Source: an uncultured Pelagibacteraceae bacterium
Lineage (GTDB): Bacteria > Pseudomonadota > Alphaproteobacteria > Pelagibacterales > Pelagibacteraceae
Assembly (NCBI GenBank): GCA_902592675.1
Contig: CACJFJ010000001.1
Coordinates: forward strand, 62,001-126,000
Direction: 5' to 3'
DNA length: 64,000 nucleotides
Position numbers and translations under genes: made by a program. Positions 52,387 through 61,260 of this stretch are shown piece after piece (the stretch's first letter is position 1; each line of letters begins with the position of its first letter). The notes under the pieces were generated by a model. That model had not been told where the DNA came from, did not search any database, and saw only the letters and a program-made list of their open reading frames with translations.

Positions 52387-52969
52387 GTGATCTTTTAGAA
52401 AGTATTCTTTGCAAAGTTCTTCTGTGCATTTTTAGTCTTCTTGCGGTTTCAGATACATTTCTGTTACATAATTCAAAAACTCTGTGTATATGTTCCCACT
52501 TTACTCTATCAGCTGACATAGGATTTTCTGGCGGGGCAGCTTTTTTTGATGGATCTGCTAACAAAGCTTTTTCAACATCATCTGCATCAGCTGGTTTTGC
52601 GAGATAGTCAATAGCTCCCTCTTTTATTGCTGCAACTGCTGTAGGAATATTTCCATAACCAGTAAGCATTATAATTCTGCTAGCTGAATTAGAAGATTGT
52701 ATTTCTTTTACAACCTCTAACCCATTACCGTCCCCAAGCCTCAAGTCAACAACAGCAAATCCTGGCTTTTTAGATTTAACGAAATCGATTCCTTTTTGTA
52801 CACCCTCTGCTTGAATAACTTCAAAACCCTTTTTTTCCATAGCTCGCGCTAAACGCTCTCTAAAAGGGTTATCATCGTCAACAATCAGAAGCGATTTATT
52901 CTCGAAATCACTTAAATTTTGCAGTGTTGGCTCATTTTTCATAAGCCCTATATGGCTATTTTTTTCCAC
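52379..52969 (-). CDS. regA: redox-type response regulator RegA/PrrA/ActR
   Basis: Receiver VDLRLGDGNGLEVV; C-terminal Fis-type HTH NVSETARRLKMHRRTLQRILSKR. Confidence 0.93.
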   Translation of the reverse strand: MEKNSHIGLMKNEPTLQNLSDFENKSLLIVDDDNPFRERLARAMEKKGFEVIQAEGVQKGIDFVKSKKPGFAVVDLRLGDGNGLEVVKEIQSSNSASRIIMLTGYGNIPTAVAAIKEGAIDYLAKPADADDVEKALLADPSKKAAPPENPMSADRVKWEHIHRVFELCNRNVSETARRLKMHRRTLQRILSKRSPK

Positions 52970-53030
52970 AATTCAAGTATCATTATTTGCTTTACATTGA
53001 ATGACTATTGAATTAATTGCTGCAAATACT

Positions 53031-53062
53031 AAAGTTTTTTTTAAATAAAAAGACTTTTTTTT
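53031..53062 (+). promoter_or_regulatory. terminator-like hairpin in the odc leader (candidate attenuator)
   Basis: AAAGTTTTTTT / AAAAAGACTTT 11-bp stem (one G-U), loop TAAAT, then TTTTT; 28 nt upstream of the odc start. Confidence 0.35.
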
Positions 53063-53089
53063 GTTAAATTTTTTTGGGGGGCATTTTAA

Positions 53090-54274
53090 ATGCAAAAATT
53101 TAAGTCGGTTGAAGAACTAGTAAAACAACTGAGACCAGATAAGCCGGTTTATTGTATCAGAAAGAAATCAATTCTTTCTGCATCAAAATTCTTTCAAAAA
53201 AAATTCCCAGGAAAAATTTTATATGCTGTTAAAACTAACCCTCATCCTGAAGTAATTAAAACTCTTATTAAAAGTGGAATTAATCAATTTGATATTGCTT
53301 CTATTGAGGAAATAAAAGCTGTCAGGAAATTTTCTTTATCAGCTAAGTGTGCTTATATGCATACTGTAAAAAGTCGAGAAAGTATAAGTGAAGCATATTT
53401 TAAATACGGTGTAAAATCTTTTGCATTAGATACGAAAGACGAATTAATAAAAATCATCGAAAGCACCGGAGAAGCCAAAGATTTAGAACTTTTCGTGAGA
53501 GTAGCAGTATCAAATGAACATGCAGAAATAGATCTATCAAAAAAGTTTGGTGCTTTAAACTCAGAGGCAGCCGGTTTATTGAGATTAGTAAAAGAACATT
53601 CAAAAAAAGTTGGCTTAAGTTTTCATGTTGGCTCCCAATGTATGCATCCTATTTCGTATACAAAAGGCATTAATGAAATAGGTAATATAATCAAAAAAAC
53701 AAAAATTATACCAAACTTTATTAATGTTGGTGGTGGTTTTCCAACAATTTATCCAGATTTAATTCCACAATCTTTGGACAGCTATATTAATGAAATAAAA
53801 AAAAGTTTAAAAAATTTAAAAATTGATAGCTTGCCTGAAATAATTTGTGAGCCGGGTAGAGCATTAGTCGCAGAAAGTGGTTCAACAATTGTGAGAGTAA
53901 ATCTTAGAAAAAAACAAAAGCTTTATATAAATGATGGGACATATGGAACACTTTTTGATGCAGGAACACCAAATATTGTTTTTCCATCTAAAATGATTAA
54001 GGATAGTTCGAATAAAATAATATCTAAAAAGCTTACATCTTTTGATTTTTATGGACCTACTTGTGACAGCATGGACTATATGAAAGGTCCATTTTTATTA
54101 CCAAACAATATAAAAGAGAATGATTACATTGAACTAGGCCAATTGGGTGCATATGGTTTAACATTTAGAACTCAGTTTAATGGTTTCTTTTCTAATGAAA
54201 TTTATGAGGTTGAGGATAGTCCAATAATGACTTTATATCAAAAAGACATTAATAAAGCTACTTTAGTTGCTTAA
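53090..54274 (+). CDS. ornithine/lysine decarboxylase (alanine racemase-fold)
   Basis: YAVKTNPHPEVIKTL; FDIASIEEI; HVGSQCM; CEPGRALVAESG; YGPTCDSMDYM. Confidence 0.93.
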   Translation: MQKFKSVEELVKQLRPDKPVYCIRKKSILSASKFFQKKFPGKILYAVKTNPHPEVIKTLIKSGINQFDIASIEEIKAVRKFSLSAKCAYMHTVKSRESISEAYFKYGVKSFALDTKDELIKIIESTGEAKDLELFVRVAVSNEHAEIDLSKKFGALNSEAAGLLRLVKEHSKKVGLSFHVGSQCMHPISYTKGINEIGNIIKKTKIIPNFINVGGGFPTIYPDLIPQSLDSYINEIKKSLKNLKIDSLPEIICEPGRALVAESGSTIVRVNLRKKQKLYINDGTYGTLFDAGTPNIVFPSKMIKDSSNKIISKKLTSFDFYGPTCDSMDYMKGPFLLPNNIKENDYIELGQLGAYGLTFRTQFNGFFSNEIYEVEDSPIMTLYQKDINKATLVA

Positions 54275-55317
54275 TGTCAAAGAAAAAAAGCTTAGGTCAC
54301 AATATTAAAAAAAATTTTTTAAAAAATCCTGTAGAACATATAGATATTACATCTTTTGATGCTAGAAAAATCATTTCATCTATGGAAAAAATGTCATTTG
54401 TATCAAGAGAAACTGCAAATGCAGCCAACATATATAATGAAATGCTTAAAGATAAAAATTGTACTATTTTTTTAACTTTAGCTGGCTCCACCTCTGCTGG
54501 TGGATGTATGAATATTTATAAAGATCTTGTTAAATATAATATGGTAGATGCTATTGTTGCAACAGGAGCATCAATAATTGATATGGATTTTTTTGAAGCT
54601 TTAGGATTCAAACATTATCGAGGATCTCAATTTCAAGACGATACTGAGCTAAGAAAAAACTATATTGACAGGATTTATGATACTTATATTGACGAAGAAG
54701 AATTACAAATCTGCGATAAAAAAATTTCCGAAATTGCTGATAATTTAGAACCTAAAAGCTATACTTCCAGAGAATTTATATATGAGCTGGGGAAATATTT
54801 AAAAAAAAATTCAGTAAAAAAAAACTCTTTAATTGAGACTGCATACGACAATAATGTTCCAATTTTTTGTCCGGCTTTTACAGATTCTAGTGCAGGATTT
54901 GGGTTAGTAATACATCAAGAAAAAAATCCAAATGAACATATTACAATAGACTCAATTAGAGAATTTAGAGAGTTAACAGAAATAAAGATTCAATCAAAAG
55001 CATCTGGTTTATTTATGATTGGTGGAGGAGTACCAAAAAACTTTATTCAAGATACTGTAATATGCGCTGAACTTTTAGGTAAAGAAGTTGAGATGCATAA
55101 ATATGCTGTACAAATTACTGTAGCTGACTCAAGAGATGGGGCTTGCAGCAGTTCAACTTTAAAAGAGGCAAGTTCTTGGGGTAAAGTTGATGTAACTAAA
55201 GAGCAGATGGTTTTTGCTGAAGCTACAAGTGTACTTCCATTAATAGCAAGTGATGCTTATCATAAAGCAGAATGGAAAAATCGGTCAAGAAAAAATTTCT
55301 CAAAAATATTTGGATAA
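54274..55317 (+). CDS. deoxyhypusine synthase-like protein (possible homospermidine synthase)
   Basis: LAGSTSAGGCMNIYKDLV; MIGGGVPKNF; ASSWGKVDV retaining the DHS active-site lysine context. Confidence 0.88.
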   Translation: MSKKKSLGHNIKKNFLKNPVEHIDITSFDARKIISSMEKMSFVSRETANAANIYNEMLKDKNCTIFLTLAGSTSAGGCMNIYKDLVKYNMVDAIVATGASIIDMDFFEALGFKHYRGSQFQDDTELRKNYIDRIYDTYIDEEELQICDKKISEIADNLEPKSYTSREFIYELGKYLKKNSVKKNSLIETAYDNNVPIFCPAFTDSSAGFGLVIHQEKNPNEHITIDSIREFRELTEIKIQSKASGLFMIGGGVPKNFIQDTVICAELLGKEVEMHKYAVQITVADSRDGACSSSTLKEASSWGKVDVTKEQMVFAEATSVLPLIASDAYHKAEWKNRSRKNFSKIFG

Positions 55318-55321
55318 TAAA

Positions 55322-56197
55322 TTGAAATATCTATCAAATAAAAAAGGTTTTCTAGGAGTAGATAATAAATTCAATTTTAAAGAAAAAGTTGTGATAATAC
55401 CTTTTGGTCTAGAAAAAACTGTAAGTTATGGTGGTGGCACTAAAAATGGTCCAAAAGAAATAATAAAAGCTTCTCATCAAGTAGAATTATACGATGAGGA
55501 ATTGAATTGTGAACCCTATAAAAAAATAGGAATAAAAACATTAAAACCTTTTAAGATTGAAAAAAATCTAACCAAAGCCTTAAAAAAAATAGCTACTTTA
55601 AATAGAGAAATATTAAATAAAAAACTATTTCCTTTGACATTTGGGGGTGAACATTCAATTACTCCTGGATGTATAGAGCCTTTTGCAAAAAAATTTAAAA
55701 AAATTTGTCTTTTACATTTTGACGCTCATGCGGATTTACGAGATAGTTACAAAGGTAACAAATTTTCACATGCTTCAGCTATCAGAAGATGTTTAGACCA
55801 TAAAAATGTTTCACTTATCTCTTTTGGAATAAGAAATATTTCTAAAAGCGAAATACCATTTTTAAAAAAAAATAAGAACAGAATAAATATTTTTTGGGCT
55901 AAAGACAAGGATAAATGGAGTCTTCAAAAATTTAAAAAAATGATAAAAAATAAAACTGTATATTTAACTTTCGATGTTGATGGTTTCGACTCAAGTATTA
56001 TGCCTGCTACTGGCACTCCAGAACCAGGTGGAATGTTTTGGGATGAAACTTTAAAAATAATAAGGTTGGCTGCTAAAAATTCAAACATAGTTGGAGCAGA
56101 TATAAATGAACTTGCACCAATTAAAGGTTTTGACTCATACAATTTTTTGGTAGCAAAATTAGCTTATAAAATATTAAGTTATAAATATTTATATTAG
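55322..56197 (+). CDS. agmatinase/ureohydrolase-family protein
   Basis: GGEHSITPG, HFDAHADLRDSY, TFDVDGFDSSIMPATGTPEPGG. ORF-track start 55250 overlaps the previous CDS; TTG at 55322 is more plausible. Confidence 0.9.
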   Translation: MKYLSNKKGFLGVDNKFNFKEKVVIIPFGLEKTVSYGGGTKNGPKEIIKASHQVELYDEELNCEPYKKIGIKTLKPFKIEKNLTKALKKIATLNREILNKKLFPLTFGGEHSITPGCIEPFAKKFKKICLLHFDAHADLRDSYKGNKFSHASAIRRCLDHKNVSLISFGIRNISKSEIPFLKKNKNRINIFWAKDKDKWSLQKFKKMIKNKTVYLTFDVDGFDSSIMPATGTPEPGGMFWDETLKIIRLAAKNSNIVGADINELAPIKGFDSYNFLVAKLAYKILSYKYLY

Positions 56198-56199
56198 GT

Positions 56200-56748
56200 C
56201 TACACAGGTTTAAAAGTTTTTAGTAAATATCTAAATGGAACTAACATTGTTAATGCCACAAAAACTTTGACTGCTAAATCTCCAAATGCAAGTGTGACCC
56301 AAGGTATTCCTGTAGAATAAAAAGATATTGAGAAAAATAGAAATGTGTCAACAGAGGATCCTATCAACGAGGATGTTAATGGTGCAATAAACCACTCTCT
56401 TTTTCTAAGTTTATCAAATATTTGAACATCTAATAATTGAGCTATTAAAAATGCTGTACCTGAACCTATTGCTATTCTTAAAGATATTAAGTCTGCAAAA
56501 TTTGTAGAAAATATTAAAGTGAAACTTACTCCTATAGCAAAACCGATATACACAATTTTTCTAGCTGCTAGTTTACCATAAGATCTATTAGCAAGATCGG
56601 TGATTAAAAAAGCAATAGGATAGCTAAATGCGCCATAAGTTAATATTTGCTCCAAACCAAAATGTTTGATTGGAAATTGAACTAGATAATTTGAAGCTAA
56701 AACAACAACTCCCATCAAAAATGAGAGTATCATAAATATCTTATTCAT
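56200..56748 (-). CDS. queuosine precursor transporter (YhhQ/VUT family)
   Basis: FPIAFLITDLANR-type motif (YPIAFLITDLANRSYG); SSVDTFLFFSISF. Confidence 0.85.
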   Translation of the reverse strand: MNKIFMILSFLMGVVVLASNYLVQFPIKHFGLEQILTYGAFSYPIAFLITDLANRSYGKLAARKIVYIGFAIGVSFTLIFSTNFADLISLRIAIGSGTAFLIAQLLDVQIFDKLRKREWFIAPLTSSLIGSSVDTFLFFSISFYSTGIPWVTLAFGDLAVKVFVALTMLVPFRYLLKTFKPV

Positions 56749-57062
56749 TAGGCAGTCTTAGATCGAACGGGTTTTTTTTGAAATGGAGATTTTATCAGCA
56801 AAGTTTTTTTAAGTTTTTTTAATCTTGGAGACAAATCTTTATTTTTAACAGTCTTTAAGAATTCATCAAAACTTCCCTTTTTATCAACTGACCTTACTCC
56901 AGCATTACTAACTGTTAATTTTAAACTTCTTTTTAAAAGTTCACTCGTAAATTTTACTTTTTTTAAATTAGGTAAGAACCTTCTTTTTGTCTTATTATTA
57001 GCGTGACTGACATTATGACCTTTCATAGGATTTTTACCAGTAAGTTCACATTTTTTTGACAT
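56748..57062 (-). CDS. rpmB: 50S ribosomal protein L28
   Basis: [33 protein letters not shown]. Confidence 0.97.
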   Translation of the reverse strand: MSKKCELTGKNPMKGHNVSHANNKTKRRFLPNLKKVKFTSELLKRSLKLTVSNAGVRSVDKKGSFDEFLKTVKNKDLSPRLKKLKKTLLIKSPFQKKPVRSKTA

Positions 57063-57073
57063 ATTGAACTGTT

Positions 57074-57102
57074 TATATAGAATGAGATATTGGTTGCGTC
57101 AA
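57074..57102 (-). promoter_or_regulatory. sigma-70 promoter for rpmB
   Basis: Minus strand TTGACG (57102-57097), 17-nt spacer, TATATA (57079-57074), then 11 nt to ATG. Confidence 0.75.
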
Positions 57103-57107
57103 GTTTA

Positions 57108-58166
57108 TTAGATTTCTCTAGATCTTTTTTTTCCTATTATTTCAGTAAAATTCTTAACACCATCTTTTAATAATAATTCTTTAAGCTCTTTTTTTATCAT
57201 ATTTACAATATTGGGTCCTCTGAAGACCATACCAGTATAAAGTTGAACGCAATCTGCTCCTGCTAAAAATTTTTCATAAGCACTTCTTCCTGAGTCAACT
57301 CCGCCTACCCCTATTATTTTAACTCTTCCTTTAAGAATTCTAAAAAATTTTTGAATCAATTTTGTAGATTTTTCTTTGATTGGTTTACCAGACAAACCAC
57401 CTTTTTGATATCTTTGAACATTATTTAAGTTATCTCTAGTTGAGTCAGAGGAATTAGATACAACGATTGCCTCTATATTGTTATTTAACAAAACTTCAGA
57501 AATTAAATCAATTTCTAATTCTTTAATATCTGGTGAAACTTTTACAGCTACTGGAACTTTAGATTTTAATTCTTTCTTTTTTTTATCAATTTCATTAAGT
57601 AACTTATCTAATTTATTTTGATGATGAAGGTTTCTCAAATTTTCTGTATTTGGAGAAGAGATATTTATAGTTATATAATCTGCTACTTCGTTAAAAGTCT
57701 CAAAACACTCTAAATAATCTTTTAATCGATTGTCGGTTTCTTTATTAGGACCAATATTTATTCCTAATAATCCATTCTTGTCATTTGATTTTATTCGATT
57801 AAGAATATTTTTTGCACCTAAATTATTAAAACCCAATCTATTTATTAAAGCTTCATCCTCAACCAATCTGAAAACCCTAGGTTTTGGATTTCCAAATTGT
57901 TTTAATGGAGTTATAGTGCCTACTTCAACAAACCCAAAGCCTAACCTAAATAAAGAATTGTAAACCTCCGCATTTTTATCAAATCCAGCTGCCATACCAA
58001 TAGGGTTTTCAAGGTCTTGATTAAATAATCTTGTTTTAAATAGAGGATTATTTTTGTCTTCATCTAATATATTAGGTACAAAATTAAACTTTAAAGATTT
58101 AATTGCTAATGAATGTGCTGTCTCAGGGTCTAATTTGAAAATTAAGGATCTTAAATTTGAAAACAT
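57108..58166 (-). CDS. pyrD: dihydroorotate dehydrogenase (class 2)
   Basis: NPIGMAAGFDKNAEV, VEVGTITPLKQFGNPKPRVFRL, INISSPNTENLR. Confidence 0.97.
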   Translation of the reverse strand: MFSNLRSLIFKLDPETAHSLAIKSLKFNFVPNILDEDKNNPLFKTRLFNQDLENPIGMAAGFDKNAEVYNSLFRLGFGFVEVGTITPLKQFGNPKPRVFRLVEDEALINRLGFNNLGAKNILNRIKSNDKNGLLGINIGPNKETDNRLKDYLECFETFNEVADYITINISSPNTENLRNLHHQNKLDKLLNEIDKKKKELKSKVPVAVKVSPDIKELEIDLISEVLLNNNIEAIVVSNSSDSTRDNLNNVQRYQKGGLSGKPIKEKSTKLIQKFFRILKGRVKIIGVGGVDSGRSAYEKFLAGADCVQLYTGMVFRGPNIVNMIKKELKELLLKDGVKNFTEIIGKKRSREI

Positions 58167-59728
58167 TATTTAATTTTATTTATTATAAGATCTTTTGTTT
58201 CTTTGACACCAAAAAAACTTATAAAAAAACCCATACGAGGACCATTTTCATCCCCAAATACAACTTCATAAATCAACTTAAACCAATCTCTAAGGTTTTC
58301 AGCGTATCCATTTTCTTTTCCTGTTGAATAAATTAGGGTTTGAATGTCCTCAGGAGTCATTTGGTCATTACACTTATCTAGAGTTTTAATTAATGCTTCT
58401 AAAGCTAATTTCTCGTTATGATCAGGTTTTTTGTATTTTTTATGCAACTTTATAACATCATTAAAATATTTTATGGCATACCCTACTAAATTATCAAAAA
58501 TTGGATAATCCTTCTCAGAAATTTTTGTTTTGTATTTTTTTACAAACTTCCAAAGAAGTTCTTTATTGTCCGCATTACTAGTTTCAACTAGATTTAGTAA
58601 CATTGAAAAAGTCATTATCATGTTTTCTTTGGGTATTTCACTGTTATGAACATGCCAAACTGGATTCATTAGTATTTGTAATTCACTTTGTGATTTTGCT
58701 TTTTCAATAAATTCCAAATATTCATCAACGGCTTTAGGTACTATTTCTTTATAAAGTTTTTTTGCTCTTTTCGGATTTTGATACATGTAAAGTGATAAAC
58801 TTTCTGGAGATGCGTATGTAAGCCACTGATCTATTGTAATACCGTTACCTTTTGATTTTGAAATTTTTTCACCTTTTTCGTCTAAGAATAATTCATAAGC
58901 GAATCCCGATGGATTTGTTTTTCCAATTAATTTAATTATCTTTGTTGATAAAATTGCACTTTCTATTAAATCTTTTCCATACATTTCAAAGTCAACATCA
59001 AGTGCATACCATCTCATTGCCCAATCAACTTTCCATTGTAATTTACAATTGCCGTCCAAAATACTTTTTTCAAGACTCTTGCCATTATTATCAAATATTA
59101 TTTTAGATTTTGACTTATCTATTTCTTTTACAGGTATTTCTAAAACATGCCCTGTTTCAGGACATAATGGTAAAAAAGGACTATAAGTTTTTTGTCGCTC
59201 CTTACCTAAAGTAGGTAATATTATGTTCATTATACCATCATAGTTTTTCAATATAACTTGCAACGAAGAATTAAAAAAACCGGACTTATATAATTCTGTG
59301 GAGCTTTTAAAAATGTAATTAAAATTAAAATTATCTAAGAAATTTTTTAACATTTGATTATTATGCTCACCAAAACTATCAAATTTATTAAACGGATCGG
59401 GAACTTGAGTTAATGGTTTATGTAAATTTTCCTCTAGTTTTTTTTTTTGGGGTACATTTTCTGGTACCTTCCTGAGACCATCCATGTCATCAGAAAATGT
59501 AATTATCTCTGCTGGAAGATTTGTTAAATATTTTAGAGCATTAACTATCATTGAGGTTCTTGCCACCTCACCAAAAGTTCCTATATGAGGTAAACCACTT
59601 GGTCCGTAGCCAGTTTGAAGGGTTATTTTTCCTTTTTTTTCAATATAAGATTTTCTTTCTCTGAGTATTTTTTTTGCCTCAACAAAAGGCCAAGCATTTG
59701 TTTTGTCTAAATTTTCTTTTTTTATCAT
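58166..59728 (-). CDS. lysS: class I lysyl-tRNA synthetase
   Basis: TGYGPSGLPHIGTFGEVARTSMI (HIGH-like) and GEKISKSKGNGIT (KMSKS-like): class I fold. Confidence 0.93.
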   Translation of the reverse strand: MIKKENLDKTNAWPFVEAKKILRERKSYIEKKGKITLQTGYGPSGLPHIGTFGEVARTSMIVNALKYLTNLPAEIITFSDDMDGLRKVPENVPQKKKLEENLHKPLTQVPDPFNKFDSFGEHNNQMLKNFLDNFNFNYIFKSSTELYKSGFFNSSLQVILKNYDGIMNIILPTLGKERQKTYSPFLPLCPETGHVLEIPVKEIDKSKSKIIFDNNGKSLEKSILDGNCKLQWKVDWAMRWYALDVDFEMYGKDLIESAILSTKIIKLIGKTNPSGFAYELFLDEKGEKISKSKGNGITIDQWLTYASPESLSLYMYQNPKRAKKLYKEIVPKAVDEYLEFIEKAKSQSELQILMNPVWHVHNSEIPKENMIMTFSMLLNLVETSNADNKELLWKFVKKYKTKISEKDYPIFDNLVGYAIKYFNDVIKLHKKYKKPDHNEKLALEALIKTLDKCNDQMTPEDIQTLIYSTGKENGYAENLRDWFKLIYEVVFGDENGPRMGFFISFFGVKETKDLIINKIK

Positions 59729-59817
59729 GAATAATACTTATAAAAATCTTAAATTGTTGATTTAACTAATTCTTATAGAGTTGAAATTTATTTACCATAA
59801 AATAATGTTCTTTCAAA

Positions 59818-61257
59818 ATGTCAAATTATAAAACAGTTTTTTTTACTCTGGGAATTTTGCAAATAATTCTGGGAATATTTATGTTAATTCCAATAATTGT
59901 TCAATTTTTTTATGATGACGTTGATTCATCTTTTTTTGGAGCATCTATTGTTACAATAATTTTTGGAACTTTATTTTTCTTATCAAATTTAGATCATGAT
60001 AAAAAATTAAGCTTACAACAGGCTTTTTTACTTACTGCTTTAGCTTGGTTAAGCATAGCAATTTTTGGTTCTCTTCCGTTTGTTTTTTCAAGAATTGAAT
60101 TTTCTTTTACTAATGCTTTTTTTGAAAGTATGTCCGGAATTACAACAACCGGATCTACGATAATTTCAGACTTAGAGAATATTCCAAAAGGAATCTTATT
60201 ATGGAGAGCTTTACTTCAATGGCTAGGGGGAATTGGTATTATTGTAATGGCTATCACCTTAATGCCAATAATGAATGTTGGAGGTATGCAGCTATTCAAA
60301 ATTTCGAATAATGACTCGTCTGAAAAGATACTTCCAAAATCTAAGGAAATTGCTTTGAGATTAATATATATTTATTCTGGTCTCACAGTAATCTGTGCTT
60401 TCTCTTATAAAGTTTTGGGAATGAGTATTTTTGATAGCTTAACACATTCTATGACTACAATAGCAACTGGTGGTTTTTCTAATTATAACCAATCAATAGC
60501 TTTTTTTGATAGTATTTCTATAGAAATATCAGCCATGATATTTATAATTTTAGGTAGTTTACCTTTTATAGCGTATATAAAGTTTTTGAATGGTGATAGA
60601 AAAATATTTTTTTCTGATATTCAAATTAAAACTTTTTTAAAAATAATAACTGCAAGTGTTATCATTTTATCAATTTATTTAGTTTTTAGTGAGTCAGATC
60701 AAATTGGATTTAGGCTAATTTTTTTTAATATTATATCCATCCTAACTGGTACAGGTTATGTAAATGCTCAATTTGATAATTGGGGAAGTTTTCCTATAAT
60801 CTTATTTTTAATATTAATGTTAATTGGTGGATGCGCGGGTTCAACGACTTGTGGAATTAAGGTTTTCAGGATCCAAATTCTATATTTATTCATTTCAAAT
60901 CAATTGAGAAAAATTATATATCCAAAGGGTATTTTTATAATGAAGTATGACCAAAATCCTGTGGACAACAAATTTATTGCTTCAATAATTTCTTTTATCT
61001 TTATGTACTTAGTAATTTTTTTTATTATCACAGCTTTACTTGCACTTAGTGGTCTTGATTTTATTACTTCTATATCAGGTGCAGCAACTTCGATTTCCAA
61101 TGTTGGTCCAGGTTTAGGATCGATAATTGGTCCAAATGGAAACTTTTCATCTTTGCCTGATGCTTCTAAATGGATATTAACTATGGGGATGATTTTAGGT
61201 AGACTTGAATTATTCGCTATACTAGTATTGTTTTTACCATCTTTTTGGAGAAATTAG
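59818..61257 (+). CDS. trkH: Trk potassium uptake membrane subunit
   Basis: ESMSGITTTGSTIISDLE, QWLGGIGIIVMAI, GGCAGSTTCGIKVFR. Confidence 0.95.
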   Translation: MSNYKTVFFTLGILQIILGIFMLIPIIVQFFYDDVDSSFFGASIVTIIFGTLFFLSNLDHDKKLSLQQAFLLTALAWLSIAIFGSLPFVFSRIEFSFTNAFFESMSGITTTGSTIISDLENIPKGILLWRALLQWLGGIGIIVMAITLMPIMNVGGMQLFKISNNDSSEKILPKSKEIALRLIYIYSGLTVICAFSYKVLGMSIFDSLTHSMTTIATGGFSNYNQSIAFFDSISIEISAMIFIILGSLPFIAYIKFLNGDRKIFFSDIQIKTFLKIITASVIILSIYLVFSESDQIGFRLIFFNIISILTGTGYVNAQFDNWGSFPIILFLILMLIGGCAGSTTCGIKVFRIQILYLFISNQLRKIIYPKGIFIMKYDQNPVDNKFIASIISFIFMYLVIFFIITALLALSGLDFITSISGAATSISNVGPGLGSIIGPNGNFSSLPDASKWILTMGMILGRLELFAILVLFLPSFWRN

Positions 61258-61260
61258 GTT

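Noticed and set aside
58166-59728. Class I LysRS as an exotic archaeal transfer
   Set aside because: Class I LysRS is a known feature of Alphaproteobacteria, so it is expected here.
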